From the NCBI RefSeq assembly GCF_016863655.1, contig NZ_BOPH01000001.1:209364-273363 (forward strand): DNA of 64,000 nucleotides, written 5' to 3'. The number at the start of each line of letters is the position of its first letter. Position 1 is the stretch's first letter. The notes under the pieces were generated by a model, which searched no databases, was not told where the DNA came from, and worked only from the letters and a program-made list of their open reading frames with translations. Shown piece by piece: positions 38,134 to 46,303 of this stretch. The position numbers and the translations under genes were made by a program. This DNA comes from Virgisporangium ochraceum (GTDB lineage: Bacteria; Actinomycetota; Actinomycetes; Mycobacteriales; Micromonosporaceae).

Positions 38134-39318
38134 ATGCGGGCAGGACCGACCCAGGACGAGATACGACGGCAGAACCTCGGCGCGCTACTGCGATACGTGC
38201 ACCTGCGCGGGCCGACCTCGCGGGCGGAACTGACCGCCCGGCTGGGCCTCAACCGGAGCACGATCGGCGCCCTCACGGCCGATCTGGCAACCGCCGGGCT
38301 GGTGGCCGAGGAACTGCCCCGCGACCACGGCCGGGCCGGACGACCTTCGCTGGTCGTCCGGCCCGAGTCGGGGGTGTACGGCTTCGCGTTGGTGATCGAC
38401 GTCGACCGGCTCACCGCGGCCCGCATCGGGCTCGGTGGCACGGTGCTCGACCGCCGGGAGAAGCAGCGGCCACCGGGTGCGATGTCACCGGCGGAGGTGG
38501 TGGCGCCGCTGGCCGAGTTCGTCAAGGACATGCAGCGCACGGCGCCGGCCGAGGCGCGCTACATCGGCGCCGGCGCGGCCGTCTCGGGGCTGGTGCGGGC
38601 GGAGGACGGACTGGTGCGGCTCGGCCCGCACGTCGGCTGGATCGACGAGCCGCTGGGCGAGGCGCTGGGCAAGGTGCTCGGCGGCGAGAAGCCGGTGCAG
38701 GTCCGCAACAACGCCGACCTGAGCGCGCTGGCCGAGCACGTGCGGGGCGTGGCCGTCGACTGCGACAACATCGTGTACCTGACCGGCGCCGGCGGGATCG
38801 GCGGAGGGATCATCGCCGGCGGACGGCTGGTCACGGGGCATGGCGGGTACGGCGGCGAGGTGGGCCACATGGTGGTCAACCCGGCCGGCCGCAGGTGCGT
38901 GTGCGGCGCGTACGGCTGCTGGGAGACCGAGGCGGGCGAGGGCGCGCTGCTGCGCCTGACCGGTCGTGCCCAGGACGGCGGTGGCCGCGAGGCCGTCCGC
39001 GGGATCATCGACGCCGCCGCGCGCGGTGACGCGCTGGCGCAGGCGGGCCTGCGCCAGGTCGGCGACTGGCTCGGCTTCGGCGTGGCCAACCTGGTGAACA
39101 TCTTCAACCCGGAGATGGTCATCTTCGGCGACGGCCTGCGCGAGATCTACATCGCCGCGGCGGCACAGGTGCGCAGCCGGCTCAACCGCAACGGTCTGCA
39201 GGCGTGCCGGGAGCACGTGCGGTTGCGCACGCCCGCGCTCGGCGAGGACTCGGCGCTGCTCGGCGCGGCGGAGCTGGCCTTCGAGCCGCTGCTCGCCGAC
39301 CCGCTGGACAATAACTGA
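38134..39318 (+). CDS. ROK-family transcriptional repressor (XylR/NagC-like)
   Basis: 394 residues from ATG 38134. N-terminal winged helix at about 10-70 (LLRYVHLRGPTSRAELTARLGLNRSTIGALTADL), then the sugar-kinase-like ROK domain with YLTGAGGIGGGIIAGGRL and the zinc motif CVCGAYGCWE. Last gene of the transporter operon, 19 bases after the permease, so it is likely the local repressor responding to the transported sugar. The kinase-like domain may only bind sugar. Start to stop fits the family length. Confidence 0.93.
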   Translation: MRAGPTQDEIRRQNLGALLRYVHLRGPTSRAELTARLGLNRSTIGALTADLATAGLVAEELPRDHGRAGRPSLVVRPESGVYGFALVIDVDRLTAARIGLGGTVLDRREKQRPPGAMSPAEVVAPLAEFVKDMQRTAPAEARYIGAGAAVSGLVRAEDGLVRLGPHVGWIDEPLGEALGKVLGGEKPVQVRNNADLSALAEHVRGVAVDCDNIVYLTGAGGIGGGIIAGGRLVTGHGGYGGEVGHMVVNPAGRRCVCGAYGCWETEAGEGALLRLTGRAQDGGGREAVRGIIDAAARGDALAQAGLRQVGDWLGFGVANLVNIFNPEMVIFGDGLREIYIAAAAQVRSRLNRNGLQACREHVRLRTPALGEDSALLGAAELAFEPLLADPLDNN

Positions 39319-40464
39319 GTGCTGGACGCCCCTGAGTTTGCGGCGGCGCTCGTCGCGGCCGAGGCCGTCGTCGACCGCGGCCCGGTCGCGGCGGCCACGG
39401 CGTTGCGCGCTGCGGGCGTCCCACCGGATCTTGCGGCCACGGCCCTGACCCAGGCCGCGTTGCGGCGCGCGGCCGTCGGAAAGTTCGGCGCCGCCGCGGC
39501 GTCGATGTTCTTCACCCGGACCGGGCTGGAGCAGGCGACCCGGGCACCGGTGTCCGCCGCGCGGGCCCGCCGGCTGGCGCTGGCCGGCGCCACCCGGGTG
39601 GCCGACCTTGGCTGCGGGATCGGCGCCGACAGCCGGGCGTTCGCGCTGGCCGGCCTGTCGGTGCTGGCCGTCGAGGCCGACCCGGAGACGGCCATCGTGG
39701 CGGCGGCGAACCTCCGCGGGCTCGACGCGTCGGTCGTCACCGGCGACGCGACGACCGCCGACCTCACCGGCGTCGACGCCGCGTTCTGCGACCCGGCCCG
39801 CCGCACGGCCGGTGGCCGGCGCGTCTTCTCCCCCGCCGCGCTCTCCCCGCCATGGGACTTCGCGGTCGGCCTGTTCACGCGGCTCCGGTTCGCCGTGCTG
39901 AAGCTCGCCCCCGGACTGCCGCACGACCTGGTGCCGCCCGGCGCGGAGGCCCAGTGGGTCTCGGTCGACGGCGACCTGGTGGAGGCGGCGCTCTGGTCGC
40001 CGTCGCTCGCGGCGGTGCCCCGGCGCGCGACCGTGTTCCGGGCCGGCGTCGCCCACGAGCTGACCGGTGACGCCGCGCCGGCGCCGGTCGGCGGCCCGCG
40101 CCGGTACGTGTTCGACCCGGACGGCGCCGTCACGCGGGCGGGCCTGGTGGGTGCGTTCGCGGAGACCGTCGACGGCGTGGTGGCCGACCCGTCGATCGGC
40201 TTCGTCTACGCGGAAAAGCCGGCGGGCACGCCGTTCGCCCGCTGCCTCGAGGTCGTCGACGAGCTGCCGGTCGCGGTGAAGAAGATGCGGGCGGCGCTGC
40301 GGTCGTACGACATCGGTCGGCTGGAGATCCGCAAGCGCGGCAGCGCCCTCGACGTCGAGAAGCTCCGCCACGACCTGCGCCTGTCCGGCACCGGCGACGG
40401 CGTGCTGCTCCTCACCCGGATCGCCGACCGCCCGGCCGCACTACTATGCCGTCGTGGCGAGTAA
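39319..40464 (+). CDS. Class I SAM-dependent methyltransferase with THUMP-like domain
   Basis: 381 residues from a GTG that abuts the ROK stop. A helical N-terminal part precedes the SAM-binding motif VADLGCGIGADSRAFA, then LAVEADPE and FCDPARRT, the motif region of DNA/RNA methyltransferases. The C-terminal THUMP-like domain reads YDIGRLEIRKRGSALDVEKLRHDL. Actinobacterial members are annotated THUMP-like domain methyltransferases of unknown target, probably RNA. Its end overlaps the YbaK start by 11 bases. Confidence 0.88.
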   Translation: MLDAPEFAAALVAAEAVVDRGPVAAATALRAAGVPPDLAATALTQAALRRAAVGKFGAAAASMFFTRTGLEQATRAPVSAARARRLALAGATRVADLGCGIGADSRAFALAGLSVLAVEADPETAIVAAANLRGLDASVVTGDATTADLTGVDAAFCDPARRTAGGRRVFSPAALSPPWDFAVGLFTRLRFAVLKLAPGLPHDLVPPGAEAQWVSVDGDLVEAALWSPSLAAVPRRATVFRAGVAHELTGDAAPAPVGGPRRYVFDPDGAVTRAGLVGAFAETVDGVVADPSIGFVYAEKPAGTPFARCLEVVDELPVAVKKMRAALRSYDIGRLEIRKRGSALDVEKLRHDLRLSGTGDGVLLLTRIADRPAALLCRRGE

Positions 40465-40936
40465 GGGGACCCCGGCAACCGCGCTGCTCGGCCGGCGCAA
40501 GGTGACGTTCACGCTGCACGAGTACGTGGTCGACCCGGGCGCGTCGTCGTACGGCGAGGGTGCGGCGGCCGCGATCGGCGTCGACCCGGCCCGGGTGTTC
40601 AAGACCCTGGTCGCGGAGGTCGACGGCCGGCTGACCGTCGGCGTGGTGCCGGTCACCGGCGCCTTGAGCCTGAAGGCCCTGGCCGCCGCGGTCGGCGGCA
40701 AGCGGGCCGCGATGGCCGAGCCGGCCGCGGCCGAACGCGCCACCGGCTACGTCACCGGTGGCATCTCGCCGTTCGGACAGCGGGCCCGGCTGCCGATCGT
40801 GGTCGACTCCTCGGCCGAACTCTGGCCGACGATCTACGTGTCGGCCGGCAGGCGTGGCCTGCAGGTCGAGGTGGCCCCGAAGGACCTGGTCGAGATCACC
40901 TCGGCGGCCGTCGCCGAGATCGGTACTAATCTGTAG
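40454..40936 (+). CDS. ybaK: YbaK-type Cys-tRNA(Pro) deacylase
   Basis: 160 residues. The YbaK/EbsC fold trans-edits Cys mischarged on tRNA-Pro; the conserved Lys is in RVFKTLV (K50), with YVTGGISPFGQ and the end LVEITSAAVAEI as in the family. The GTG at 40454 is preceded by TACTAT (40442-40447), six bases away, and no Shine-Dalgarno, so a leaderless transcript starting inside the upstream gene is likely. Confidence 0.92.
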   Translation: MASKGTPATALLGRRKVTFTLHEYVVDPGASSYGEGAAAAIGVDPARVFKTLVAEVDGRLTVGVVPVTGALSLKALAAAVGGKRAAMAEPAAAERATGYVTGGISPFGQRARLPIVVDSSAELWPTIYVSAGRRGLQVEVAPKDLVEITSAAVAEIGTNL

Positions 40937-40939
40937 GGC

Positions 40940-41206
40940 GTGACTGTGCGGGCGTCCGACAACGACCGGGAACGCACCCTTGCGGCCCTGCGCGAACACA
41001 CCGCGGCGGGCCGGCTGACGCTCGACGAGTTCGCCGAGCGGGCGTCCACGGTCTACGCCGCGCGCACCCTGAGCGAGCTGGCCACGACCACGGCCGACCT
41101 CCCCGAGGCCGAGCAGCACAGCGACCCGCGTCAGCTCGCGGTGATCCTCGCGATCGCGCTGGCCGTCGTCGCCGTGCTCGGCGTCCTCTACTGGCTGCTC
41201 ACCTAA
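40940..41206 (+). CDS. DUF1707 small membrane protein
   Basis: 88 residues. The DUF1707 domain at 4-55 has the usual VRASDNDRERTLAALREHTAAGRLTLDEFAERA pattern (shortened here to its landmarks DRER, GRL and EF), and a C-terminal membrane helix lies at 66-86. Actinobacteria-specific; role unknown. TAATCT lies seven bases before the GTG, so it may also be leaderless. Convergent with the next gene, overlapping by a few bases. Confidence 0.85.
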   Translation: MTVRASDNDRERTLAALREHTAAGRLTLDEFAERASTVYAARTLSELATTTADLPEAEQHSDPRQLAVILAIALAVVAVLGVLYWLLT

Positions 41207-41457
41207 CGGTCGACCTGGGTGAAGTCCCACACGTGCGGGCTTCGGGCGACCAGGGTCGGCGGCGGCGCGGGCAGGTCGAGCGGGTCGCGGTGCCAGCGGG
41301 AGATCACCACCACCCGGTGGTCGGTCGAGGAGAAGACCTCGCTCGACACGTGCTGCGGATGGCCCTCGACCTCCGGCACGGCCTTCTCGCAGACCCACGC
41401 CAGAAACTCGTCGAACACCGCCGGGCGGCTCCGCGCCTCCCACATCCGCACAATCAC
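41203..41457 (-). CDS. Antibiotic biosynthesis monooxygenase-like (dimeric alpha/beta barrel) protein
   Basis: About 84 residues from GTG 41457. It begins VIVRMWEAR and includes FDEFLAWVCEKAVPEVEGHP and VVVISRWHRDP, the layout of a ferredoxin-like ABM domain. TAAATT is seven bases before the GTG with no Shine-Dalgarno, suggesting a leaderless message; a TTG at 41466 is the alternative. Function unknown; such proteins can be monooxygenases or binding partners. Confidence 0.65.
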   Translation of the reverse strand: MIVRMWEARSRPAVFDEFLAWVCEKAVPEVEGHPQHVSSEVFSSTDHRVVVISRWHRDPLDLPAPPPTLVARSPHVWDFTQVDR

Positions 41458-41495
41458 GGGCGGCAATTTACCCCGTCACCTCTCTCGGCGACAGA

Positions 41496-42548
41496 TCAGC
41501 CATGTGCAGCCACTACCGCGGTGATCGGCATCGCGGAGTCGGCCGGCAGGTCGAGCCGGCCCTCCTCGACCCCGGCGGCGACCAGGTGCGAGCCCAGCGC
41601 CGCGACCATCGCACCGTTGTCGGTGCACAGCTTCGGCCGCGGGACCCGCACCGCGATCCCCTTCGCGGAGGCCCGCTCCACCGCCATCGCCCGCAGCCGC
41701 GAGTTCGCGGCGACCCCGCCGCCGATCACCAGCGTCTCGATGCCCTGCGACGCGCACGCGTCGATCGCCTTGCGGGTGAGCACGTCGCAGACCGCCTCCT
41801 GGAAGCTGGCCGCCACGTCGTGCATCGGCACCGGCTCCCCGGACCGCTCGCGGGCCTCGACCCAGCGCGCCACGGCCGTCTTCAGCCCGGAGAACGAGAA
41901 GTCGAACCGGTGCTCGGCCTGGTCGCGCGGGCCGGTGAGGCCGCGCGGGAACTCAATGGTGATCTGCCCCTCGCGGGCGGCGTTGTCGATCGGCAGCCCG
42001 CCGGGGAACGGCAGCCCGAGCAGCCGGGCGACCTTGTCGAAGGCCTCGCCGGCGGCGTCGTCGATGGTGGCGCCCAGCGGGGTGACCCCGTGAGCGAGCG
42101 AATCCACCCGCAACAGCGACGAGTGCCCACCCGAGACGAGCAGCGCCACGGCCGGCTCCGGCAGCGGACCGTGCTCCAGCGAGTCGACCGCGACGTGTGC
42201 GGCGAGGTGGTTGACCCCGTACAGCGGCTTGCCCGCCGCCAACGCGTACGCCTTGGCCGCCGCCACGCCGACCAGCAGCGCACCGGCGAGCCCCGGCCCG
42301 GCGGTCACCGCGATGGCGTCGACGTCGGCGAGCTTCACCCCGGCGGTGTCGAGGGCCCGCCGCACGGTGGGCACCATCGCCTCCAGGTGCGCGCGGCTGG
42401 CCACCTCCGGCACGACCCCGCCGAACCGGGCGTGCTGCTCGACGCTCGATGCGACCGCGTCGGCCAGCAGGGTGTGCCCGCGCACGATGCCGACACCGGT
42501 CTCGTCGCACGAGGTCTCGATGCCGAGGACCAGCGGTTCTGCTGTCAT
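41496..42548 (-). CDS. tsaD: tRNA N6-adenosine threonylcarbamoyltransferase TsaD
   Basis: Transfers the threonylcarbamoyl group from its adenylate to A37 of ANN-decoding tRNAs, in complex with TsaB and TsaE. 350 residues of ASKHA fold with the Fe/Zn-binding H114/H118 (NHLAAH), [12 protein letters not shown] at the start and [14 protein letters not shown] with CTDNGAMVA near the end. The start overlaps the rimI stop (ATGA). Last gene of a long minus-strand operon. Confidence 0.97.
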   Translation of the reverse strand: MTAEPLVLGIETSCDETGVGIVRGHTLLADAVASSVEQHARFGGVVPEVASRAHLEAMVPTVRRALDTAGVKLADVDAIAVTAGPGLAGALLVGVAAAKAYALAAGKPLYGVNHLAAHVAVDSLEHGPLPEPAVALLVSGGHSSLLRVDSLAHGVTPLGATIDDAAGEAFDKVARLLGLPFPGGLPIDNAAREGQITIEFPRGLTGPRDQAEHRFDFSFSGLKTAVARWVEARERSGEPVPMHDVAASFQEAVCDVLTRKAIDACASQGIETLVIGGGVAANSRLRAMAVERASAKGIAVRVPRPKLCTDNGAMVAALGSHLVAAGVEEGRLDLPADSAMPITAVVAAHG

Positions 42549-42994
42549 GTCGCGTTCTCCCGAACCATCACCAGAGCGTCGGTGTTGCTGGGCTGGTAGT
42601 AGCCACGGCGCACGGCCAGCGGCTCGAACCCGTAGGTGGCGTACAGCTTCTGCGCCGGCTCGTTGTCGACGGCCACCTCGAGGAGCACCTTGCGTACCTG
42701 ATGGCGCTCAGACCGGTCCAACAGATCCTCCAACAGAAGACGGCCGAGACCACGACGCTGCGCGTCGCGACGGACGGCCAGATTCTGCACCCAGGCCTCC
42801 TCGGGCGCGTTCACCGCGAGCCCCCCGTACCCGACGATCGTTCCGTCGTCGTCGACGGCCACCCGGTAGTAGTGGCCGTTGGCCAGCTCGTTCCAGAACA
42901 TCCACTCCGACCACTTCTCGGCGCCGAAGAGGTCCTCCTCCAGCGGCATGAGGTCGGCGATGTGCCACCACCGCAGCGGTTCGAGCTGGATCAC
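42545..42994 (-). CDS. rimI: Ribosomal protein S18-alanine N-acetyltransferase RimI
   Basis: 149-residue GNAT acetyltransferase. The acetyl-CoA loop is [14 protein letters not shown] at about 75-88, preceded by WVQNLAV and followed by [23 protein letters not shown] start overlaps the tsaB stop (GTGA), and its own stop overlaps the tsaD start. The tsaB-rimI-tsaD order is the actinobacterial norm; the true acetylation targets may be wider than S18. Confidence 0.93.
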   Translation of the reverse strand: MIQLEPLRWWHIADLMPLEEDLFGAEKWSEWMFWNELANGHYYRVAVDDDGTIVGYGGLAVNAPEEAWVQNLAVRRDAQRRGLGRLLLEDLLDRSERHQVRKVLLEVAVDNEPAQKLYATYGFEPLAVRRGYYQPSNTDALVMVRENAT

Positions 42995-43635
42995 TGGAGT
43001 GCCATCTTGCGCTGGCCGGGTGGAACGGCGTCGGGACGGCGCAGGTACAGCGGGGTCAACGGCTCCGACGGGGCCCGGGACAGCACCCGGTCGGCGGCAA
43101 GGGCCGCCAGGCCCGCGGCCGGCGGGTAGAGCACGTCGACCGGCAGCCCGAGGATCCGCCCGGCGGCCTCACCGGCGGCCGGGTCGCCCACCGGCACGTC
43201 GGCCGGTGAGCTCACGGCCGGGCCGTCGGTGCGCACGCCGTTGTCGTAGGTCGCCCAGTAGACCTCTTTGCGACGCGCGTCGGTGGCGACGAGCAGCCGC
43301 CCGGTGGTACCGGCGGCGAAGGCGTCGAGGGAGCAGACCCCGTACGCGGGGATGTCCAGCGTGTGGCTCATCGCGGCCGCCGTGACCAGGCCGACCCGCA
43401 GGCCGGTGAACGGGCCGGGACCGAGGCCGACCACGATCGCCGCCAGCCCGGCCGGCGTGGTGCCGGCCTCGGCCAGCACGTCGTGCACCGACGGGGCGAG
43501 CAGCTCGCCGTGCGCCCGCGCGTCGACCGTCACCTTCCCGGCACGCACCTCGACGGAACCGTCGGTCACCGACGCGACCGCGGCGGTGACGGCGGGGGTG
43601 GCGGTATCTACGACAAGCACGAGCACGTCAGACAC
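42991..43635 (-). CDS. tsaB: tRNA threonylcarbamoyladenosine biosynthesis protein TsaB
   Basis: 214 residues from GTG 43635, ten bases after tsaE. Non-catalytic ASKHA scaffold dimerising with TsaD. It starts LVLVVDTATPAV, with HGELLAPSVHDVLAEAG and VVGLGPGPFTGLRVGL as in the family, and PLYLRRPDA near the end. The open frame continues upstream in a read of tsaE that has no family match. Starts at the second or third GTG are possible. Confidence 0.94.
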   Translation of the reverse strand: MSDVLVLVVDTATPAVTAAVASVTDGSVEVRAGKVTVDARAHGELLAPSVHDVLAEAGTTPAGLAAIVVGLGPGPFTGLRVGLVTAAAMSHTLDIPAYGVCSLDAFAAGTTGRLLVATDARRKEVYWATYDNGVRTDGPAVSSPADVPVGDPAAGEAAGRILGLPVDVLYPPAAGLAALAADRVLSRAPSEPLTPLYLRRPDAVPPGQRKMALQ

Positions 43636-43645
43636 CTTAACGAGG

Positions 43646-44086
43646 TCACAGGGACGCGACGCGCTCCGCCCAGTCACCACCGACGCCGACGAGCCGGGCG
43701 ACCCGGGTCTCGTCGTCCAGCCGGTCCAGGTGGACCTCCAGGTACGAGTCGGAGAGCTGCTCGGCGATCCCCTCGCCCCACTCGACCACGGTGACCGAGT
43801 CCTCGACGCTGGCGTCGAGGTCGAGGTCGTCGAGCTCCAGCCGGCCACCGACCCGGTACGCGTCGACGTGCACCAGCGGCAGCCGGCCGTCACGGTGCAC
43901 CCGGGAGATCACGAACGTCGGGGACGTGACCGCCGCTTTCACGCCCAGCCCGGCGCCGATGCCCTGGGTGAGGGCGGTCTTGCCGGCACCGAGCGGCCCG
44001 ATGAGCAGGATCAGGTCGCCGGCCCGCAGCCGTTGCGCGAGCTTCGAACCGAGCGCGCGGGTGTCCTCGACCGTAGGAAGCTTCAC
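43646..44086 (-). CDS. tsaE: tRNA threonylcarbamoyladenosine biosynthesis ATPase TsaE
   Basis: 146 residues. P-loop GPLGAGKT at 30-37, then TSPTFVISRVH, VHVDAYRV and VTVVEWGEGIAE, all hallmarks. ATPase that cycles the TsaBD complex. GTG start overlapping the hydrolase stop (GTGA). Confidence 0.96.
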   Translation of the reverse strand: MKLPTVEDTRALGSKLAQRLRAGDLILLIGPLGAGKTALTQGIGAGLGVKAAVTSPTFVISRVHRDGRLPLVHVDAYRVGGRLELDDLDLDASVEDSVTVVEWGEGIAEQLSDSYLEVHLDRLDDETRVARLVGVGGDWAERVASL

Positions 44087-45153
44087 AGCCGCTCCAGAAA
44101 GCGTTCGATGGCGTCGTCGACCTCGTCGGGCAGTTCCAGCAGCACCACGTGCCCGCCGTGCTCCACTACCACGAGCTCGGCGTCGGGCAGCTCGGCCGCG
44201 ATCTCCTGCGAGTACACCAGCGGCGTCAGCAGATCGGCGTCTCCGCAGACGACCATCACCGGAACGGTGCGGAGAACCTCCAGCGCCGGCAGGCGCGAGT
44301 GCGTGTAGAGGGTGTGCACGTACCGGGCGATCACCTCGGTGGGCGTGGTGGAGTTCATCCTCTCCACGTACTCGACCACCGCCGGGCTCGGGTTCGGCGA
44401 GCCGAAGCCGTAGCGGCGGGTCAGCACCCTGGCGACCTCGTGGGCGGCGCGGCGGGCCCGGTCGGCCACCGTCGTGGTGAGGCGCGGGGCGTTCCGCAGG
44501 AGCGGGATCAGCGGCCGGTTGAGCCGGGACACCACCTCGGGCAGGCCGAACGTCACCTCGTTGAGCCGCCCGGCCGACGTGGAGATCATCACGACTCCGG
44601 CCACCCGGTCGGTGAACAGTTCGGGCGCCTGCTCGGCCAGCGCCATGATCGTCATGCCGCCCATGGAGTGGCCGATCAGCACCACCGGCCCGTCGGGCAC
44701 GGCCTTCTCCAGGACCGCCTTGAGCCCGGCTCCGAGCGCGTCGAGCGTGTACTCGCCCTTGGGCAGGCGGCCGGACCTGCCGTGTCCGGGCTGGTCGTAG
44801 AGCACCTGCCGGTACTCGCCCTCGAATGCCCGGCGCTGGAAGTGGAACGTGCCCATGTCGAGGCAGAAGCCGTGCACGTAGACCAGCGTCGGGTCGTGGC
44901 GTTCCCCGTCGACCACCTCGACGTGCAGGTCGACGCCGTCCTCGGTGGTCACCGAGAACTGCTCGTCGTAGGGCAGCTCGCCGAACGGCTCGTCGAAGTA
45001 GTGGTCGGCGGCGCGGGCACGGCGACGCTTGGCGTACCGGTTGGCCGCGACACCGACCGCGACACCGCCGGCCGCGACACCCACCGCGGCGAGCGCGCCG
45101 AGCCAGCCGGCGTTCCGGCCGACGAAGCCCTTCTCCTGCGTAGCTTTAGCCAC
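44083..45153 (-). CDS. Membrane-anchored alpha/beta hydrolase
   Basis: 356 residues from GTG 45153, which overlaps the end of alr by eight bases. A Gly/Ala/Val signal-anchor helix is at 17-38 and a basic stop RYAKRRRAR follows. The hydrolase domain shows the oxyanion strand VYVHGFCLDMGTF, nucleophile S163 in LIGHSMGG, an acid in VCGDADLLTP, and the His in VEHGGHVVLLE. Found between alr and tsaE in many Actinobacteria; substrate unknown. Confidence 0.9.
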   Translation of the reverse strand: MAKATQEKGFVGRNAGWLGALAAVGVAAGGVAVGVAANRYAKRRRARAADHYFDEPFGELPYDEQFSVTTEDGVDLHVEVVDGERHDPTLVYVHGFCLDMGTFHFQRRAFEGEYRQVLYDQPGHGRSGRLPKGEYTLDALGAGLKAVLEKAVPDGPVVLIGHSMGGMTIMALAEQAPELFTDRVAGVVMISTSAGRLNEVTFGLPEVVSRLNRPLIPLLRNAPRLTTTVADRARRAAHEVARVLTRRYGFGSPNPSPAVVEYVERMNSTTPTEVIARYVHTLYTHSRLPALEVLRTVPVMVVCGDADLLTPLVYSQEIAAELPDAELVVVEHGGHVVLLELPDEVDDAIERFLERL

Positions 45154-46249
45154 CGTCGTACACCCGCGCCATCCGGTTGCTCCCCATGCGGGCGACGATC
45201 TCATAGTTGATCGTTCCGCACACGGCGGCCCATTCGTCCACGTGCGGGCCGTCGCCGCCGAACAGCACCGCCTCGTCGCCGGCCCGCACCGGCAGGTCGC
45301 CGACGTCGAGCACGATCTGGTCCATGCACACCCGGCCCGCGATCCGGAACGTCTGCCCGCCGACCGCCACCGGACCCTGGCCGCTGGCGGCCCGCGGCAC
45401 GCCGTCGGCGTACCCGACCGGCACGACGGCGACGGTGGTCTCCGACGTGGTGACGTAGTGGTGGCCGTACGAGATGCCCTGGCCGGCCGGCAGCCGCTTG
45501 ACCAGCATCACCCGCGCCCGCACCGACATCGCCGGCCGCAGCCCGAACCGCTGCCCCTCGACCGGCGACAGCCCGTATACGGCGATGCCGGGGCGCACCA
45601 GGTCGAAGTGGGTGTCGGGGCGGGTGAGCGTGGCACCGGAGTTGGCCAGGTGCCGGTAGCGCGGCGTCACACCGAGCCGGGCGGCCACGTCGAGCGCGTC
45701 GGTGAACGCGGCGACCTGCGCGTCGATCGAGGGGTGGTCGGGCACGTCACTGTTCGCGAGGTGGCTCCAGACGCCGACCACGTCGAGGTCGCCGTCGGCG
45801 GCGGCCTTCGCGGCCGCCTCCACCAGGCCGGGCCAGTCGGCCCGCGCGGCGCCGCCCCGCCCCAGTCCCGTATCGATCTTCAAGTGGACCCGCGCACAGC
45901 GGCCGGTCTCCCGCGCGGCCGCCACGATCTCAGCGAGACGGACCTGGTCCGCCGCGGAGAGGTCGACGTCGGCGGCCACCGCGTCGGCCAGTGGCAGGCC
46001 CGGCGTGAGCAGCCAGGCCAGCACGGGCGCGGTGATGCCGGCAGCGCGCAGGGCCAGCGCCTCGTCGAGCGTGGTGACGCCGAGCCAGGTGGCTCCGCCG
46101 TCGAGCGCAGCCCGGGCGCACGGCACCATGCCGTGGCCGTAGCCGTCGGCCTTGACCACGGCCATGACCTCGGCCGTGGTGCCGGCTTTCAGCCGGGCGA
46201 CGTTGGCTCTGATCGCGTCCAGGTCGACGCGGATCTCGGCGTTGTGCAT
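45146..46249 (-). CDS. alr: Alanine racemase
   Basis: Makes D-alanine for peptidoglycan; cytoplasmic PLP enzyme. 367 residues. PLP lysine K33 in VVKADGYGHG, second base Y261 in GISYGHHYV, and ARVHLKIDTGLGRGG and RVCMDQIVLDVG are present. It lies 33 bases after phoD, in the same operon direction. Confidence 0.97.
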   Translation of the reverse strand: MHNAEIRVDLDAIRANVARLKAGTTAEVMAVVKADGYGHGMVPCARAALDGGATWLGVTTLDEALALRAAGITAPVLAWLLTPGLPLADAVAADVDLSAADQVRLAEIVAAARETGRCARVHLKIDTGLGRGGAARADWPGLVEAAAKAAADGDLDVVGVWSHLANSDVPDHPSIDAQVAAFTDALDVAARLGVTPRYRHLANSGATLTRPDTHFDLVRPGIAVYGLSPVEGQRFGLRPAMSVRARVMLVKRLPAGQGISYGHHYVTTSETTVAVVPVGYADGVPRAASGQGPVAVGGQTFRIAGRVCMDQIVLDVGDLPVRAGDEAVLFGGDGPHVDEWAAVCGTINYEIVARMGSNRMARVYDGG

Positions 46250-46257
46250 CGTTCGAG

Positions 46258-46303
46258 CTTACGGCGCGCTCTCCTTGCGTTCTTACGGAGCGCTCTCCTT
46301 GCG
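46258..46303. repeat. Tandem 22-bp duplication covering the 3' end of phoD
   Basis: CTTACGG.GCGCTCTCCTTGCG occurs at 46258-46279 and at 46282-46303, differing at one base, with a 24-base period. The right copy holds the last codons and stop of phoD; the left copy repeats them, in frame, in the gap before alr. Confidence 0.85.
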
